From the IMG/VR virus record IMGVR_UViG_3300036979_000424, positions 1 to 59,338 of that record: 59,338 bases of DNA; one strand, written 5' to 3'. The first letter of the stretch is position 1. Every line of letters begins with the position of its first letter. Under the pieces are notes generated by a model. The model worked only from the letters and a program-made list of their open reading frames with translations. It ran no database searches and was not told where the DNA came from. Made by a program: the position numbers and the translations under genes. The DNA is from a virus. Shown here piece by piece: positions 51,438 to 59,338 of the stretch.

Positions 51438-52913
51438 TTAATATTGTAATGCGCTAGCAACATTATTCTTGACATTAACTAATTCATCAAGATAATCCGC
51501 GACTATTTGTACAAGTGGTCTAATTACAACTTTGTTCAACAACAATTGGACGACTTGTTGCGAATGTAAATCAAATGGTAAATATAAATCATTATGGTTC
51601 TTAATTCGTTGTTGAATTTGTGGTGTGTAAGGCGGATTGTCAATCATAACTCCGTTATTGTAGTATGTTAATATAGCATACTTGCTCCCATTAAACTTAA
51701 GTCCTTGTTGCTCTGAGGCGCCTCTATAATAAACAATTACTCCATCAAATTGTGACTCACGATTAGTATCACCCTCACATAGCACTTTATTCTCTGGATC
51801 GAAGATAGTAAATCTTCCAGTGATAGTTCGCAGCTTAAAATTGGCATTAGTTCCATTAACTATCAGTAACGGAATATTAGGAATCAACTTGCGTTCCTCT
51901 TCGGATAAACGCGCTCCTGCTCCAATAAATCCGAGCGATAACATTTCTCTGATTTCATTCTTTGTATCTTCATCATTTCGATAGCCGTATATTATTCTTC
52001 TAAACTGTGGTATCATATTTGTTTCGATTGAGTTTTGCCGTGACCGCAGTGAAGTATCACAAGCAATAGTTGTTATCTTATTTGAGTTGTTAAATGTGGC
52101 ATGAACACCTTGAAATCTTAATTTACGAGGAACACTGTTAGAGAAATCAACGAAGTTCTTGTCGTTGCCGGATCTTCCATGCAAATGCGGACCACGAAGA
52201 TGATTAACATCCCCCGATTTATTATCCGTGTACCTCGCAACATATGTTGTACCATTAGTAAAAGTTTTGTACTTCACTTCGTATAATTTTTCACACTTCG
52301 AATCATAGCATATTTCATTAACAAGATTACCTTTGTTATAAAGCTGTACTTTATACTTACTATTAGTAGCGTCGTAAGATAATGCATGCCCTTCGCGATA
52401 CGCATGTGAGTCTTGTCTGACATATTTTGCAATACATTGTATATGATTAATATCTTCCATGTAACATCCGCTACCGATATCATCTCGAATAATTGGTGGT
52501 GTCGGAAGTTCGAATATAACATGATTAAAAGCTGTAAAATGGCAAACAGTAGTAATGAATCGATTGAGTTGAATTCGAGTCTTCATCAGAAGGTCTTCTG
52601 TTTTAATATCCTTGTATTGATATTCAAACCCGGTGAAGAACATACCGTTCTGTCGTTGAACTGTGATACTCAATATTTCTAATGGAGATATTTGGGTATA
52701 TCGCTTATTTGCTTTGAATGATTGCATGATATAATCGAATGTTTCTATTGTGTGCGTTTTCGGATCCGACAATTCCTGTAAGACTGTGCTTAATCCATCG
52801 AATATCTGTTGCGGTTGATCTGCTGCGGTGGCCGACAAAACCAAGGGCTTCCTCTTATTTTTGGGATTCTTCGATGGTAGAGGCTTTAAAGTCCCCATAT
52901 TTGGCGTCGCCAT
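51438..52913 (-). CDS. Unknown 491-aa protein with C-terminal F-box-like helix
   Basis: From ATG 52913 (MATPNMGTLKPLPSKN); a GTG at 52934 is less likely. The basic, Pro-rich start is disordered. The middle has beta-rich strands and LRGPHLHGRSGNDKNFVDFS near 240, like the end of the 23841 fragment. Two later segments (YVARYTDNKSG, VIVYYRGASEQQGLKFNG, AILTYYNNGVMIDNPPY) resemble MORN-like Tyr/Gly strands. The end RPLVQIVADYLDELVNVKNN resembles that of the 29106 protein. No domain is firmly recognised. It is possibly part of a paralogous family of substrate adaptors in this genome. Confidence 0.62.
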   Translation of the reverse strand: MATPNMGTLKPLPSKNPKNKRKPLVLSATAADQPQQIFDGLSTVLQELSDPKTHTIETFDYIMQSFKANKRYTQISPLEILSITVQRQNGMFFTGFEYQYKDIKTEDLLMKTRIQLNRFITTVCHFTAFNHVIFELPTPPIIRDDIGSGCYMEDINHIQCIAKYVRQDSHAYREGHALSYDATNSKYKVQLYNKGNLVNEICYDSKCEKLYEVKYKTFTNGTTYVARYTDNKSGDVNHLRGPHLHGRSGNDKNFVDFSNSVPRKLRFQGVHATFNNSNKITTIACDTSLRSRQNSIETNMIPQFRRIIYGYRNDEDTKNEIREMLSLGFIGAGARLSEEERKLIPNIPLLIVNGTNANFKLRTITGRFTIFDPENKVLCEGDTNRESQFDGVIVYYRGASEQQGLKFNGSKYAILTYYNNGVMIDNPPYTPQIQQRIKNHNDLYLPFDLHSQQVVQLLLNKVVIRPLVQIVADYLDELVNVKNNVASALQY

Positions 52914-52948
52914 GTTTCGACTACTTTTGTACACACCTTAAAATATTT

Positions 52949-54049
52949 TTATCCAAAACATAACTCATAGATCTGAATTAAACGATGTGTTATTCCTTGT
53001 ACACACGTACCTCCAATTTCGATTAAGGTTTCTTGAAGTAAATTTGTCTCAGAATTTACCAACCTGATTAATGCGTGACACACATTGATATTTGGTAAAT
53101 CTGGATCTTGAATTCTACCATCACGGAAATGAGAACGTATGTTATTAAGAGCGGTAGTAACTCCATTGGCAAACTGATTATCCAAAGTATCAAGGATTTT
53201 GAAGATTGAATCTTTGTTGGAAGTAATAGTGGTAGGTTGACTGTACCCTAATAGCGATTTAATAGTATTTTTTGAAGATTCGCCACATAATTTATACAAC
53301 TCCTTTATTTCATTGTTATATGTATTTTGTAGTGTAACCATCGGATCTTTTGTTTCTAAGTGGTTTGAGTTCGCTGATATCATGTTTGGTGTCGTAGGAT
53401 TTTGTGGAATGTTGTTCAACAGCTGCTTAATGGTGGATATCTTATGTTTAATTGAGACAACATATCTTTTATTAATTTCAGATAAACAGTCTTCGAAAAC
53501 CTTAGCATCAACTGGATCATTACTGATCATTAACACAGGTGTCTCTTGCTTAATTTGCTTAGTCCACGCGTGCACATCTTGACCTACAAACCATCCTTTA
53601 TGATCTTTTGTTTCTTTGATTGGAGTCAGGTATAAATGTCCTAACTGCGGATCTCCAACAGCCTTAGCATCATACTTTTTACCATCTATTACTACCACTT
53701 TAGTTTTGAATAGGTCTTGTTGCGGATCTTTATTAGAAACGGAAGTAGTTACCGAAGGACCAGCAGGAACTGAAGAAGTTACAACAGGAACTGAAGAAGT
53801 TACAACAGGAACTGAAGTAGTTACCGAAGGACCAGCAGGAACTGAAGAAGTTACAACAGGAACTGAAGAAGTTAAAACAGGAACTGAAGTAGTTACCGAA
53901 GGACCAGCAGGAACTGAAGAAGTTAAAACAGGAACTGAAGAAGTTACAACAGGAACTGAAGTAGCCATTTCACTAAGTTTTTGATCTACTTTTACCGGCA
54001 CAGTATCAACTGCAGGAGCTGCACCAACGTCGCGATAAAAATAAGCCAT
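52949..54049 (-). CDS. Unknown protein with Pro/Val/Ser/Thr tandem repeats
   Basis: 366 residues. After MAYFYRDVGAAPAVDTVPVK come about 75 residues of near-exact repeats (SVPVVTSSVPAGPSVTT and SVPVLTS), coded at 53745-53970 by repeated GAACTGAAGAAGTTAAAACA-type units. The rest is a conventional, mostly helical domain (VVIDGKKYDAKAVGDPQLGH, YVVSIKHKISTIKQLLNNIP, VCHALIRLVNSETNLLQETL). No family is recognised. The repeat expansion recalls RPB6 and UNG here. It lies beside two other unknown genes that may be virion components. Confidence 0.65.
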   Translation of the reverse strand: MAYFYRDVGAAPAVDTVPVKVDQKLSEMATSVPVVTSSVPVLTSSVPAGPSVTTSVPVLTSSVPVVTSSVPAGPSVTTSVPVVTSSVPVVTSSVPAGPSVTTSVSNKDPQQDLFKTKVVVIDGKKYDAKAVGDPQLGHLYLTPIKETKDHKGWFVGQDVHAWTKQIKQETPVLMISNDPVDAKVFEDCLSEINKRYVVSIKHKISTIKQLLNNIPQNPTTPNMISANSNHLETKDPMVTLQNTYNNEIKELYKLCGESSKNTIKSLLGYSQPTTITSNKDSIFKILDTLDNQFANGVTTALNNIRSHFRDGRIQDPDLPNINVCHALIRLVNSETNLLQETLIEIGGTCVQGITHRLIQIYELCFG

Positions 54050-54101
54050 CTTTAAGTATCCTTGAATGTTTTATTTACAAATCATAAATATTTATGATTT
54101 A

Positions 54102-54968
54102 TTATGCAATAACTTTTATAATTGCATCGAAGAGAATTCTTCGAGAACTTAAGGTGTCTGTTATGTTAATAATAAGATATTTGTCTCGGAAGATAGTGTC
54201 AACATCGTTGATTCCACTGACAATCATATTCGGAGAAATCTTTTCTATCGTTGCATATAATCCGTCAATATTGTTAATGAGGCCTAATAATTGATTAGCT
54301 TTATCAGCAGCAGTTACTCCACGTAAACGCATTCGACCACCAGGAATAATAATATTACCAAAATCGGAAGGAATAATACCATTCGCGGTTATAATTTTTA
54401 GACGCTCGGTTAATAACGAATCCATTCGGTAAACTTCACTAAACAGACCACGTTGTGTCGGCAAATACGCTTTATCAGATAGATACTCGATCATCAATCC
54501 TTGGTATTCTTTTGGAGTTTTGGTGTTTTTCCATTTAACCAAAGATTGTTCGAGTAAGCCATAATTGCATTGAACTTTAGCATCAAGATATTTCTGACAT
54601 ACTTCAGCTATTATTTTAGCATCTTCCGGACTTGATACTTTAATAGCCGGTTGGGATGGCTCTAATGCCGCCGATCCTCTGAATACCATTAGATCGTTTT
54701 GCTGTGGTTGAGCATTAATCACTTGTACTTGTGGAACAGGATTTACAATTGGTTGGTATTGCATAGGAATTATACCTTGCGGCTGAATAAGTCCTTGTCC
54801 TTGAACCTGCTGTCCCATCTTATTAAAATTCAATTGCGCTAATAGATTATCTAAACTTTTGGACGAAGAAGTATACCTATTTAAGATATCGTCTACCGCA
54901 TTAATAGAACCTATAGGATTAGACATTGACGATATACTTGGTGAAACTGAAGACGGTAAAAAACTCAT
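54102..54968 (-). CDS. Unknown protein, 288 aa
   Basis: The N-terminal 100 residues are Ser-, Gln- and Pro-rich (SSVSPSISSMSNPIGSINAV, QQVQGQGLIQPQGIIPMQYQ), the rest is helical (PEDAKIIAEVCQKYLDAKVQ, QRGLFSEVYRMDSLLTERLK, DKANQLLGLINNIDGLYATI) and ends in a short strand VIA. There are no membrane segments or motifs. The Gln/Pro-rich start is shared in style with the divergent 55081 gene. Possibly a particle or scaffold protein. Confidence 0.62.
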   Translation of the reverse strand: MSFLPSSVSPSISSMSNPIGSINAVDDILNRYTSSSKSLDNLLAQLNFNKMGQQVQGQGLIQPQGIIPMQYQPIVNPVPQVQVINAQPQQNDLMVFRGSAALEPSQPAIKVSSPEDAKIIAEVCQKYLDAKVQCNYGLLEQSLVKWKNTKTPKEYQGLMIEYLSDKAYLPTQRGLFSEVYRMDSLLTERLKIITANGIIPSDFGNIIIPGGRMRLRGVTAADKANQLLGLINNIDGLYATIEKISPNMIVSGINDVDTIFRDKYLIINITDTLSSRRILFDAIIKVIA

Positions 54969-55080
54969 CTTTTAATACCTTTTATTTTCTTTTTGTAAAT
55001 TTTATATCTTTGAAAAATAACCGCAGAAATATAAAAATTGGAGATAAAAATAAGAAAGTTATTTCCTTCGGTATTCTAAA

Positions 55081-55929
55081 ATGGCATGCGCGACAGGAAC
55101 TTGCGGCAGTAAAATGCAGGTTGTACAACCTGCATATATGCCTACAGTTCAATATCAAAGACAGACAGCTACAGCTGCACCGGTAATGCCGGTTGTAGCT
55201 CCGATTCAGAATATGACACAACAAGCTGGTGTATATACTCCACCTGGATGTACATTATCAAGTTTCACTCAAGTTCAACAAATGCAACCCGGCGCGCAGA
55301 GTAATAGAATATCAGCTATACCTAGTACTGTTGCTGTACAACAACAGCAAACTGGTTGCTGTAAAGTACAAGGACCTAATGGTGAAGATAATATTGCGAC
55401 TTTAGTTCCTACACAATTCAAAGTCAATCAGAATGTTAAATTTGCTAGTTTTGCCGGAGATACCGCTTCATCAGCAGATCAAGTTATGCAAAGTACATGT
55501 GTAGTATCAGGGTTTTATATACCTGATACCACACGTTATAAAGGATATCCTCCGGAATTTACTATTCAGGCATGGCAACATCACTTCATGAAAGTTTCTC
55601 TGATGACAATATTATCCGGCAATATCACTGTTTCACAGGCTACTGCTATTCCGGCAACTGGAGGAACTGGTTATCAATCGTTTCCTTTGGCGATTCCGGT
55701 TCCAGGGATGAACCCGGTATCATTATCTGGTAGTGTTAGCGGTACCATAGCACTTAAACCTCAAGGCAGTCAACAGATTCCTATTGGAACAGCATCAGTG
55801 ATAGCCGATATTGATTCGACTAAACCCGGATATATTGTTTTTGCTATCTCATTTCCTGGTGGGGTATTTGCACCAGGTCAAATACTGGATTTAGGATTCG
55901 TTTTAACTTATATCAGCGGACCCCAGTAA
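55081..55929 (+). CDS. Unknown protein with Gln-rich linker and beta-rich C-terminal domain
   Basis: 282 residues. The first 15 contain three Cys (MACATGTCGSKMQ). To about residue 105 the chain is Gln/Pro/Thr-rich and disordered (ending QQQQTGCCKVQGPNGEDN). Residues about 115-282 are beta-rich, Gly/Pro-spaced and low in charge (VVSGFYIPDTTRYKGYPPEF, LAIPVPGMNPVSLSGSVSG, YIVFAISFPGGVFAPGQILD), like a jelly-roll or Ig-like head. It ends at a hairpin. The style suggests a particle-surface or matrix protein. No family is recognised. Confidence 0.65.
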   Translation: MACATGTCGSKMQVVQPAYMPTVQYQRQTATAAPVMPVVAPIQNMTQQAGVYTPPGCTLSSFTQVQQMQPGAQSNRISAIPSTVAVQQQQTGCCKVQGPNGEDNIATLVPTQFKVNQNVKFASFAGDTASSADQVMQSTCVVSGFYIPDTTRYKGYPPEFTIQAWQHHFMKVSLMTILSGNITVSQATAIPATGGTGYQSFPLAIPVPGMNPVSLSGSVSGTIALKPQGSQQIPIGTASVIADIDSTKPGYIVFAISFPGGVFAPGQILDLGFVLTYISGPQ

Positions 55930-55952
55930 ATATCACTATAAGATGATATTTA
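55927..55952 (+). terminator. Hairpin overlapping the 55081 gene stop
   Basis: TAAATATCA (55927-55935) pairs with TGATATTTA (55944-55952); the left arm begins with the TAA stop codon itself. Confidence 0.6.
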
Positions 55953-56001
55953 TTAAAATTGTTTTCCATCTTCAGATTCGGATTCTAAAGTTCATCGGAA
56001 G

Positions 56002-56510
56002 ATGGCGAAAAACACCGACAGCAAGGTCGACCTCAAGAGTATTAAATCTACTGACGCTAAGGATTCTAAGACTACCAATGTTATCAAAGAGGTAATAGTT
56101 AAAATGGCATTGCCTAATTATAAAGATGCTCCGGAACCACTTGATACCTATATTATACTTAAAGCCGAAGACCGATTTTCGGCTCTTATTTCTTGAAGAC
56201 CTAAAGAATGTTAATGATGATTTTGTATTATATGGGATCAATCCGCCGATGGAATTTCATAATTATATCCATTGTATTAAGTTACTTTAGTCTTTTACAA
56301 TGATTGATGATTCTGTTAAGGTCGCAGGATTCCGAGCTTTTGCTAGAGAATACCTTTCATCAATTAAAGAGAAACATTTGGAGTAATATCCTTGATTGGT
56401 TATATAATCATCGCAACTTTGATTGGGATTCCAGCGACGACAAAGACATATTTCTTAGAGATTCATTGATAGCTAGAATTAAAGCGATCGAAGATGACAA
56501 AAATAAATAA
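56002..56510 (+). pseudogene. Frameshifted gene remnant
   Basis: One coding sequence can be followed through three frames. ATG 56002 reads 64 codons (NTDSKVDLKSIKSTDAKDSK, PNYKDAPEPLDTYIILKAED) and hits TGA 56194. The next frame from 56186 continues (LFLEDLKNVNDDFVLYGINP, PMEFHNYIHCIKLL, TAG, then MIDDSVKVAGFRAFAREYLS). The third frame ends the protein (WSNILDWLYNHRNFDWDSSD, ending DDKNK, TAA 56508). At least two indels and one nonsense change are needed, so it is dead. The intact ancestor would have been about 165 residues. No family is recognised. Confidence 0.6.
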
Positions 56511-56533
56511 TATTTACTATGGTAAATATTATT
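56506..56533. terminator. 12-bp stem between the pseudogene and the kinase gene
   Basis: AATAATATTTAC (56506-56517) pairs perfectly with GTAAATATTATT (56522-56533) around TATG; it overlaps both stop codons of the converging frames. Confidence 0.6.
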
Positions 56534-57737
56534 ATGTCATATTATGGAGTCTATAATTGAGAAAGCTGCAAATCTCTCTTTCTGCTTCGAACAATTTATT
56601 CGGTTCAAAACTAATATTCAGACCTTGTATTGGGTTAACTAATTTATCGGCTATTAATACCAAAGCAGCTATCTTAAGTTGGCGTTCAATCTTGGTAAGA
56701 TTAACTGTTCGAGAATATAATCCCAGAATATGGTCTATTAATAAAGTGTCATTAGTATACTTATGTATTTCATCCATCACAACTTTTTTATCATATTTTA
56801 GAGAATCAACAATTGTAACACGACTACTAATTAGTGTGCATAATGAATTATCAGTTAAACCTTTAAAGAATGGATGTTTGAGTACTTGATGAATTGTGTA
56901 CCGTTTATCTGCAGGTAATAACATGTGAAAGATTAAATCATTAAATGCCGTGTATCGTTCGTGTTTTGATATACTTTGATATTTTACCGGACAACACTCA
57001 ATAGCCGTGTAATCTAAAGTTTTTAGTTCTTCTGAAGTAAAGAATGTTTGAGCTCCTAATGGATGATTGAGGCCAAATTCAATTAAGCATTGAATCAATT
57101 TATTATTTCGCTCCTTTTTCGGTTCTTGTTGTGGAATTAATAATTCTCCATATGCCAATTCATAAAATGTGCATCCTAATGCCCAAATATCAATAGGATA
57201 ACTCCAACCGCTTTTGGTAAATACTTCTGGTGCTCTATGACTACTAGTACATGTAACATGATTGAATTTACGTCCAAAATCGTAAATTGCTAAACCAAAG
57301 TCAGCTAATCTTACTCTTTCACCTTTTTGTTCGTGAAATAATAGACAATTTGTTGCTTTAATATCGCAATGAATAATTTTATTGGTATGTAAGCAGTTAA
57401 CAGCTAAAGCTAACGAAAAGCACCACTGCTTGAGTTTTTCAATTGCTAACGGTTGATTACCACGATTGAGTCGCGTTTTTCGGGCTAAATCTGATGTTGC
57501 AAGTTCTGTCACGATAAAGAGTTTGCCCGGAACCGAATCGATATATGAAGTATTGATTAAATATGGATATCTTATACTCGAGAGTATTGTTGGCTCGAGG
57601 ATATTAGGTATACCATCTCTTCCGGTTAGAATATATTTTAATGCATACTTCTTACCCTTTTCATCGGTACACTCATACACACTACCATAGGAACCTTCAC
57701 CAATTTTACGATTCTTATTGACACTTAATTTTAACAT
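56532..57737 (-). CDS. Ser/Thr protein kinase fused to a cyclin-box-like domain
   Basis: 401 residues. Kinase domain about 7-285: GEGSYGSVYEC, Lys in KYALKYIL, IIHCDIKATNCLL near 122-134, RLADFGLAIY near 142-151, SSHRAPEVF, DIWALGCTFYELAYG and HPFFKGL, all catalytic residues present. Residues about 295-401 resemble one cyclin box: VVMDEIHKYTNDTLLIDHIL, then IERQLKIAALVLIADKLV (pattern of the cyclin K-x-x-x-x-A-x-x-x-I-A-x-K helix), then FEAEREICSFLNYRL (pattern L-x-x-E-x-x-I-L-x-x-L-x-F). A chain carrying both parts could be a self-activating cell-cycle kinase. The ATG at 57737 starts MLKLSVNKNRKIGEGSYG, leaving almost no extra residues. Confidence 0.88.
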   Translation of the reverse strand: MLKLSVNKNRKIGEGSYGSVYECTDEKGKKYALKYILTGRDGIPNILEPTILSSIRYPYLINTSYIDSVPGKLFIVTELATSDLARKTRLNRGNQPLAIEKLKQWCFSLALAVNCLHTNKIIHCDIKATNCLLFHEQKGERVRLADFGLAIYDFGRKFNHVTCTSSHRAPEVFTKSGWSYPIDIWALGCTFYELAYGELLIPQQEPKKERNNKLIQCLIEFGLNHPLGAQTFFTSEELKTLDYTAIECCPVKYQSISKHERYTAFNDLIFHMLLPADKRYTIHQVLKHPFFKGLTDNSLCTLISSRVTIVDSLKYDKKVVMDEIHKYTNDTLLIDHILGLYSRTVNLTKIERQLKIAALVLIADKLVNPIQGLNISFEPNKLFEAEREICSFLNYRLHNMT

Positions 57738-57803
57738 CCAAACTTTTCGGTAATAAAATTGGAGATAGCTTTAATAACACTTATTTTTATTCTTAAAGAC
57801 AAA

Positions 57804-58307
57804 ATGTCGATGCACACGAAAAGTGTACGAACATTGAAAGAATTGAAAACGTTCTTACGTAGATATCACAAGAGGACTAACCATTTTACCTCCGATAAAA
57901 TCAAAGACTCTGATAAATTAGCAGAACCTTCCGAAGGTACTTTAAAGAAAGAATCAACATCAGAAGTAAATAAATTGACTGACGAAGCCAAAAATTACTG
58001 TAAATTAGGAAGTGATCATCCAAATTGTAACTTCAAATACATCATTGATACTAATATATCAAAAGATTGTCGCGATCCTCATAGCAAACATGTAATATAT
58101 AACTTAAAGATAACGTATAATAATTGCTATGAATGGCCATTAGTATCTCGTGGAATATATTACAAATTACCTCACACTATTAAAAGTATATCGACACATA
58201 ATTCGTGTAAATTATGTGCAGACCGCCAAACAATTTTCATTATTGATCCCAAGATACCTCAAGGAATTTCGGTTAAAGAGATTTCCGTACAATGCGAATT
58301 AGCATAA
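57804..58307 (+). CDS. Unknown protein, 167 aa
   Basis: From ATG 57804; an upstream in-frame TTG lies too close to the divergent kinase start. A basic start (MSMHTKSVRTLKELKTFLRR) and a Lys/Glu/Ser-rich disordered segment come before a compact Cys-containing domain. That domain (YCKLGSDHPNCNFKYIIDTN, NLKITYNNCYEWPLVSRGIY, SCKLCADRQTIFIID) has seven Cys, including C-K-L-C, and may bind zinc or form disulfides. No TM or signal peptide. Not recognised. Confidence 0.6.
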   Translation: MSMHTKSVRTLKELKTFLRRYHKRTNHFTSDKIKDSDKLAEPSEGTLKKESTSEVNKLTDEAKNYCKLGSDHPNCNFKYIIDTNISKDCRDPHSKHVIYNLKITYNNCYEWPLVSRGIYYKLPHTIKSISTHNSCKLCADRQTIFIIDPKIPQGISVKEISVQCELA

Positions 58308-58328
58308 AGATTTCATGTTTGATATTAA

Positions 58329-58607
58329 ATGAGTGAATCAGCATTAAGTCTTTTGAATCAAAAATTCAAAACACAAGAGGAACCATCAAATAAAGTAGTG
58401 TATGGTATTGCCGGAGTGTTAGTTGTAGCATTAATCGTTGTGATAATAGTTTCTGTTTATTCCAGTTCTTCAAATGGGTCTGATGTTATAAATGGACATA
58501 ATGGTAACACCCCTAACGGCCCTAACAGTAATCAAAACGGTAATCAAAACGGTTCTAATGCGCCTCCAAGTAATATTAATATAATCCCTGCAATTCCTCG
58601 ACCTTAA
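58329..58607 (+). CDS. Small single-TM protein with Asn/Gly/Pro tail
   Basis: 92 residues: a short cytosolic-like start (MSESALSLLNQKFKTQEEPS), a TM helix at about 25-44 (YGIAGVLVVALIVVIIVSVY) and a low-complexity exterior tail (NGHNGNTPNGPNSNQNGNQN) ending IPAIPRP. It starts 21 bases after the previous stop and its last 32 bases overlap the convergent 58576 gene. Likely a minor membrane protein. Not recognised. Confidence 0.6.
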   Translation: MSESALSLLNQKFKTQEEPSNKVVYGIAGVLVVALIVVIIVSVYSSSSNGSDVINGHNGNTPNGPNSNQNGNQNGSNAPPSNINIIPAIPRP

Positions 58608-59338
58608 AAAAATCTTTATCATATAGATCCTTAATTTCATTCCATGAATACACGGCTTTATTCTCGGGTGTTATCGTTGATAACACACCATTTTTATCAT
58701 AACACTTGATAGTACCTAAAATAAGACCATTTTTATTAGCACATTGAGCAATCATACCGCCATTAAAGTAATATATCGTCTCGAATGGATTACGAACCAT
58801 CAAAACCTTGTAATCTTCGGTTTGTAAAGTTAATGAATATCCATCATTTTGACTACTTGATACTCCAGCAATATTAGGTCCAGAACTTGTTGATTCCTTA
58901 CACGGAGCATTAGAACCCGAAGAAGAAAAACAAGATGTACTGGGATTTGGGTATGAATAGATCCATACGAATCTTCCGATAACGTCTTCTCTATTATGTT
59001 CAGTGTAAAAAATTTGTTGAATCAAAACTCCATTGTTATATGTTCTTTCTTCGAGTATATCCAATCCATCGAAGATTGTCATGGATCCATGAATTTTGCC
59101 CCGAAAATATTGTGCTTTGATACGCTTTTTACCGTCTTTAGTTTCTTTAACTCCGGTAAATGGCATGTTAGTTGGAGCTGCACCGGTTTTGACTTTTTCG
59201 ATTGAATATCCATCGGTGATATTAAGCCCGGTAATCACGGGGTCAGAGAAATCAAAAGCTCCATTTAGGCACGGTTTACGTTGGATTCCCAACGTTGTGT
59301 AATTATTAGCACCAGCACCAACTATTGTATGTTGATAA
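58576..59338 (-). CDS. MORN-like repeat protein, 5' end outside the window
   Basis: The frame stays open to the right edge (…YQHTIVGAGANNYTTLGIQR), so the true start lies beyond 59338; no ATG is seen inside. Segments such as RIKAQYFRGKIHGSMTIFDG, DILEERTYNNGVLIQQIFYT and TIYYFNGGMIAQCANKNGLI look like diverged MORN-type Tyr-x-Gly/Asn-Gly strands, a repeat type that is abundant in giant viruses. The C-terminus ends EELQGLY, TAA. Function is unknown; this is one of several Gly/Tyr strand proteins in the window (compare 51438). Confidence 0.6.
   Translation of the reverse strand, partial: YQHTIVGAGANNYTTLGIQRKPCLNGAFDFSDPVITGLNITDGYSIEKVKTGAAPTNMPFTGVKETKDGKKRIKAQYFRGKIHGSMTIFDGLDILEERTYNNGVLIQQIFYTEHNREDVIGRFVWIYSYPNPSTSCFSSSGSNAPCKESTSSGPNIAGVSSSQNDGYSLTLQTEDYKVLMVRNPFETIYYFNGGMIAQCANKNGLILGTIKCYDKNGVLSTITPENKAVYSWNEIKDLYDKDFFKVEELQGLY

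Noticed and set aside
1-59338. Mimivirus-type early promoter AAAATTGA as a family marker
   Set aside because: I did not see it at consistent distance before starts; occasional matches are expected in AT-rich DNA.

Overview
This window looks like part of the genome of a large nucleocytoplasmic DNA virus (Nucleocytoviricota) of an amoeba-like host. It is AT-rich, and its intron-less genes are tightly packed on both strands. The virus carries its own transcription subunits (RPB1, RPB6), DNA-repair enzymes (uracil-DNA glycosylase, Fpg/Nei glycosylase, AlkB-like dioxygenase, SbcD/Mre11-like phosphoesterase, YqaJ recombinase) and a small tRNA cluster suited to AT-rich codons. It also carries eukaryote-type genes: SKP1, protein kinases, a caspase-like peptidase, a class C GPCR and a Patched-like transporter. 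I cannot name the family. No mimivirus-type AAAATTGA promoter stands out, and the abundance of intergenic palindromes recalls pithovirus-like genomes, but that is only a hint.

Layout. 0-3.6 kb: end of a gene entering from the left, a decayed stretch, RPB6 with a repeat-expanded N-terminus, UNG, then a dead gene split by a palindrome. 3.6-13 kb: Patched-like 12-TM protein, FAD-linked oxidoreductase, Fpg/Nei, a four-domain glycosyltransferase/methyltransferase and a beta-helix surface protein. 13-19 kb: a long inverted-repeat element, YqaJ, RPB1 (which stops near the archaeal A'/A'' split point), a hairpin-rich gap and three minus-strand tRNAs. 19-27 kb: zinc-finger and membrane proteins, a C1q-like protein, a PD-(D/E)XK-like nuclease, AlkB-like, a frameshifted gene, SbcD-like and a block of 235-bp degenerate repeats. 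27-36 kb: caspase-like peptidase, collagen-like protein, a rearranged locus with a 400-bp inverted repeat made from the end of a nuclease gene, an LRAT-like protein and a membrane protein broken by one TGA. 36-43 kb: secreted protein, class C GPCR, SKP1, patatin-like phospholipase, SNase-like protein. 43-51 kb: two paralogous trypsin/HtrA-like pseudoproteases with Ser/Cys-rich tags, a kinase with a cyclin-like tail, hairpin arrays, a PRTase-like protein and a small Ser/Cys-rich basic protein. 51-59 kb: unknown, probably structural genes, another pseudogene, a kinase-cyclin fusion, small membrane proteins and a truncated MORN-like gene at the right edge.

How it fits together. The repair and recombination genes and the RNA polymerase genes form the core information machinery. 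The glycosyltransferase/methyltransferase, beta-helix, collagen-like and C1q-like proteins are plausible makers or parts of a decorated particle surface. SKP1, the kinase-cyclin fusions, the caspase-like peptidase, the lipid enzymes, the GPCR and the Patched-like protein look like host-manipulation genes. Many genes end in a palindrome or hairpin, sometimes shared by convergent genes, which suggests hairpin-directed transcript 3' ends. Several genes are dead or broken (2.8-3.5, 21.8, 23.4-24.5, 31.1-32.2, 33.2-35.2, 56.0-56.5 kb), so the region is actively rearranging.
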